Source of the DNA: Gillisella terrae
Lineage (GTDB): Bacteria > Pseudomonadota > Alphaproteobacteria > Rhizobiales > Rhizobiaceae
Assembly (NCBI RefSeq): GCF_004801395.1
Contig: NZ_SSOA01000008.1
Location: 124,001 to 188,000 of the forward strand
DNA length: 64,000 nucleotides
Reading direction: 5' to 3'
Made by a program: the position numbers and the translations under genes. Below the pieces are notes generated by a model that saw only the letters and a program-made list of their open reading frames with translations, was not told the origin of the DNA and searched no databases. Positions 62,351-64,000 of the stretch are shown in pieces (position 1 is the first letter of the stretch; the number at the start of each line of letters is the position of its first letter).

Positions 62351-63613
62351 ATGAAAAAGATCACAGCAGCATTTTTGGGCCTTGCCATGGCCGCCACCAG
62401 CTTAGGCACCGCCCACGCCGCCACCTTGCGCATGTCTTGGTGGGGCAGCGATGATCGCCATAAAGCCACGCAGGAAGCCCTGAAGGTTTGCGGTGAAAAA
62501 TTTGGTCACACCATCAACCCCGAATTCACCGGCTGGACCGGCCATCAGGAAAAGATCACCACCCAGATTGCTGGTGGCACTGAGGCCGATATCATGCAGA
62601 TCAATTGGCCCTGGTTGCCAATTTTCAGCAAGAATGGCGATGGCTTTGCCGACCTCAACCAGTTCAAGGATATTATTGATCTCAGCCAGTGGAGCCAGGC
62701 CGATCTTGACGGCGGCACTGTCAAAGGCAAGCTGAATGGCATTCCTGTCTCAACGACAGGCCGGGTTTTCTTCTTCAACAAGACCACGTTTGAAAAGGCT
62801 GGCCTGAAGGTGCCAACAACCTGGGACGAGTTGTTGGCAGATACACCGATTATCAAGGAAAAGATCGGCGCGGATGCCTATCCGTTTGAAGGCGCGGCAC
62901 TGGATGCCCGCATGCAGTTGACCCTGCGCGTGACGCAAAAAACCGGCAAATCCTTCATTGATCCCGAGACCAACAAAGTGGCCTGGACACCGGCTGAACT
63001 AGCGGAAGGCCTGAAATTCTACAAGACCATGGTGGACAAGGGCACCATCATGTCGTGGAAGCAGGTGGCAGGCACCGGCAATATTTTGCTGCACGAAAAC
63101 CCCAATTGGGCCGATGGCAAGATTGCCGGAACCTATCAATGGGATAGCGTTTACAGCAAAATTGCGACACCCCTGCAAAAGGGGCAGGAACTGGTGCCGG
63201 TTCCGCTGTTGACGGTGGCGGATGCCAAGACACAAGGGGTCTATCGCAAGCCCTCGATGTTGTTTGCCATTTCCAAGCATAGCAAAGAGCCAAAGGCGGC
63301 AGCACAAATTATCAATTGCCTGCTGAATGATCCGGAGGCTGTGAAGATTTTGGGTGCGACACGCGGCATTCCATCCAGCAAGGCAGCGCTTGCCGTGTTG
63401 GAAAAGGACGGCAAAATCAAGCCTGAGCAGATTCTGGCCCATAAGCTGGTGATGGATGCGACGGGGCCGAAGATCTCGCCACTCTATGAGCATCCGCGCG
63501 TTACCGAAGCCTTTGATTCGGTTTTCGAGGCTTATTCTTACGGCAATATCTCTGCCGATGATGCCGCGCAGGAGATTATCGACAGCGTCGATGACGCGCT
63601 TTCAGGTCTTTAA
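62351..63613 (+). CDS. Sugar-binding periplasmic protein of the importer
   Basis: A 420-residue SBP_bac_1 binding protein for oligosaccharides. The signal peptide is cleaved after AHAAT (about residue 20-23); LRMSWWGSDDRHKATQEALKVC and ITTQIAGGTEADIMQINWPW form the first lobe, with the many Trp typical of carbohydrate sites. GGGAGGAG precedes ATG 62351. It is placed last among the transport genes. A hairpin at 63624-63650 follows before the GH28 gene. Confidence 0.92.
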   Translation: MKKITAAFLGLAMAATSLGTAHAATLRMSWWGSDDRHKATQEALKVCGEKFGHTINPEFTGWTGHQEKITTQIAGGTEADIMQINWPWLPIFSKNGDGFADLNQFKDIIDLSQWSQADLDGGTVKGKLNGIPVSTTGRVFFFNKTTFEKAGLKVPTTWDELLADTPIIKEKIGADAYPFEGAALDARMQLTLRVTQKTGKSFIDPETNKVAWTPAELAEGLKFYKTMVDKGTIMSWKQVAGTGNILLHENPNWADGKIAGTYQWDSVYSKIATPLQKGQELVPVPLLTVADAKTQGVYRKPSMLFAISKHSKEPKAAAQIINCLLNDPEAVKILGATRGIPSSKAALAVLEKDGKIKPEQILAHKLVMDATGPKISPLYEHPRVTEAFDSVFEAYSYGNISADDAAQEIIDSVDDALSGL

Positions 63614-63623
63614 GGCTTAAAAT

Positions 63624-63650
63624 GGATGCCAGATCATCGGTCTGGCATCC
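63624..63650 (+). other. Hairpin between binding-protein and GH28 genes
   Basis: GGATGCCAGA (63624-63633) and TCTGGCATCC (63641-63650) form a 10-bp perfect stem with a 7-nt loop. No T-run follows, so it more likely stabilises the upstream mRNA or reduces read-through than terminates fully. Confidence 0.6.
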
Positions 63651-63669
63651 GTTCCAGAAAGGATGGGTC

Positions 63670-64000
63670 ATGGCTGAGTTACAGTGTTTGACGGTGACTG
63701 CGCGAACCGCGTGTTTTGCTTTTTCAGCATCGGACAACCTCTATGCGCTGAAAGCAACGGCAAGCTGGTCGCTGTTTGACGGTGATCGTGCTCCGGTGCA
63801 AAAGGGTGAGACCGCCAATGTGGTCTTCATGCTCAGTAATCTCCAGCCGGATCGCCATTATCTCTTGCGCGTTGGTGATGCAGAATATGCCTTTGCAACG
63901 CCGGTTGAATCTGCGCTGATTGATATTGCCGAATATGGCGCGCGCTTTGAAGCAGAGGATAATACGGCAGTTATTCAGGCTGCCATCAACGCTTTGCCAG
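63670..64000 (+). CDS. GH28 polygalacturonase-like protein (5' part, cut by window end)
   Basis: Only the first 110 residues are inside the window. After an N-terminal beta-sandwich-like segment (LQCLTVTARTACFAFSA to DRHYLLRVGDAEYAF, about 4-75) comes IDIAEYGARFEAEDNTAVIQAAINALP, the signature beginning of the pectate-lyase-superfamily beta-helix in GH28 polygalacturonases. No signal peptide is seen, so an intracellular exo-acting enzyme on imported oligogalacturonides fits. GAAAGGATGGG precedes the ATG. Confidence 0.8.
   Translation, partial: MAELQCLTVTARTACFAFSASDNLYALKATASWSLFDGDRAPVQKGETANVVFMLSNLQPDRHYLLRVGDAEYAFATPVESALIDIAEYGARFEAEDNTAVIQAAINALP

Overview
The window looks like a chromosomal or chromid stretch of a Rhizobiaceae bacterium (Agrobacterium / Allorhizobium / Rhizobium type). 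I infer this from gene content and order: a frcBCAK fructose locus with a divergent ROK regulator, a five-enzyme hut pathway with hutF and hutG, ornithine decarboxylase behind a long structured leader, a CobW/WD40 zinc pair, many ABC importers, and the short palindromic intergenic repeats typical of this family. No species can be named from this alone. Gene density is high and I see no rRNA, tRNA, CRISPR, phage or transposase gene.

Layout. 1-4.2 kb: sugar isomerase/epimerase, Gfo/Idh/MocA dehydrogenase and a GH1 beta-glucosidase (sugar or glycoside breakdown). 4.4-7.3 kb: methionine importer metNIQ. 7.4-16.1 kb: a housekeeping mix of EAL phosphodiesterase, TrhO, WYL regulator with VOC protein, CYTH and CHAD proteins, KDPG aldolase, DUF533 protein, GNAT, and DUF1007/NicO nickel-cobalt efflux. 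16.2-19.5 kb: LysR regulator, then the ornithine decarboxylase leader RNA, odc and a GNAT. 19.6-25.1 kb: an AT-richer orphan envelope protein, a di-heme peroxidase plus phosphatase/phospholipase pair behind a possible Pho box, and OmpW behind a possible FNR/FixK box. 25.3-28.7 kb: an MFS transporter bracketed by repeats, and a chemoreceptor. 28.9-36.7 kb: WD40/CobW zinc pair, creatininase-family enzyme, MarR, LacI with a 2-hydroxyacid dehydrogenase, a PuuD-like hydrolase and an orphan Tat-exported TRAP binding protein.

37.0-50.1 kb is a histidine island. hutI-hutH-hutG-hutU-hutD run on the minus strand and hutF runs divergently, giving histidine to glutamate plus formate by the five-step route. 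A second minus-strand unit carries a polar amino-acid ABC importer, hutC and an LLM flavin monooxygenase. HutC-like operators lie in the hutI/hutF divergent region and upstream of the importer's binding protein. 50.2-55.8 kb is frcBCAK with divergent frcR and a FucU/RbsD mutarotase. 56.0-58.2 kb: SDR, arginase and a 52-aa Pmp3-family protein. 58.2 kb to the end: AraC regulator divergent from a four-gene sugar ABC importer followed by a GH28 polygalacturonase-like gene cut by the window edge, suggesting uptake of pectin-derived oligosaccharides.

The most unusual structure is a 171-182 bp repeat with imperfect terminal inverted repeats, present twice (7.1 and 36.8 kb). Each copy sits inside a rho-independent terminator whose whole hairpin, about 21 bp, is repeated on both sides as if it were a target-site duplication. 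The two terminators differ in sequence, so the flanking repeats are not part of the element. A second repeat family (GC-rich 35-50 bp palindromes) occurs as four pairs, each within or next to an operon; one half-element appears to supply the ribosome binding site of hutG.
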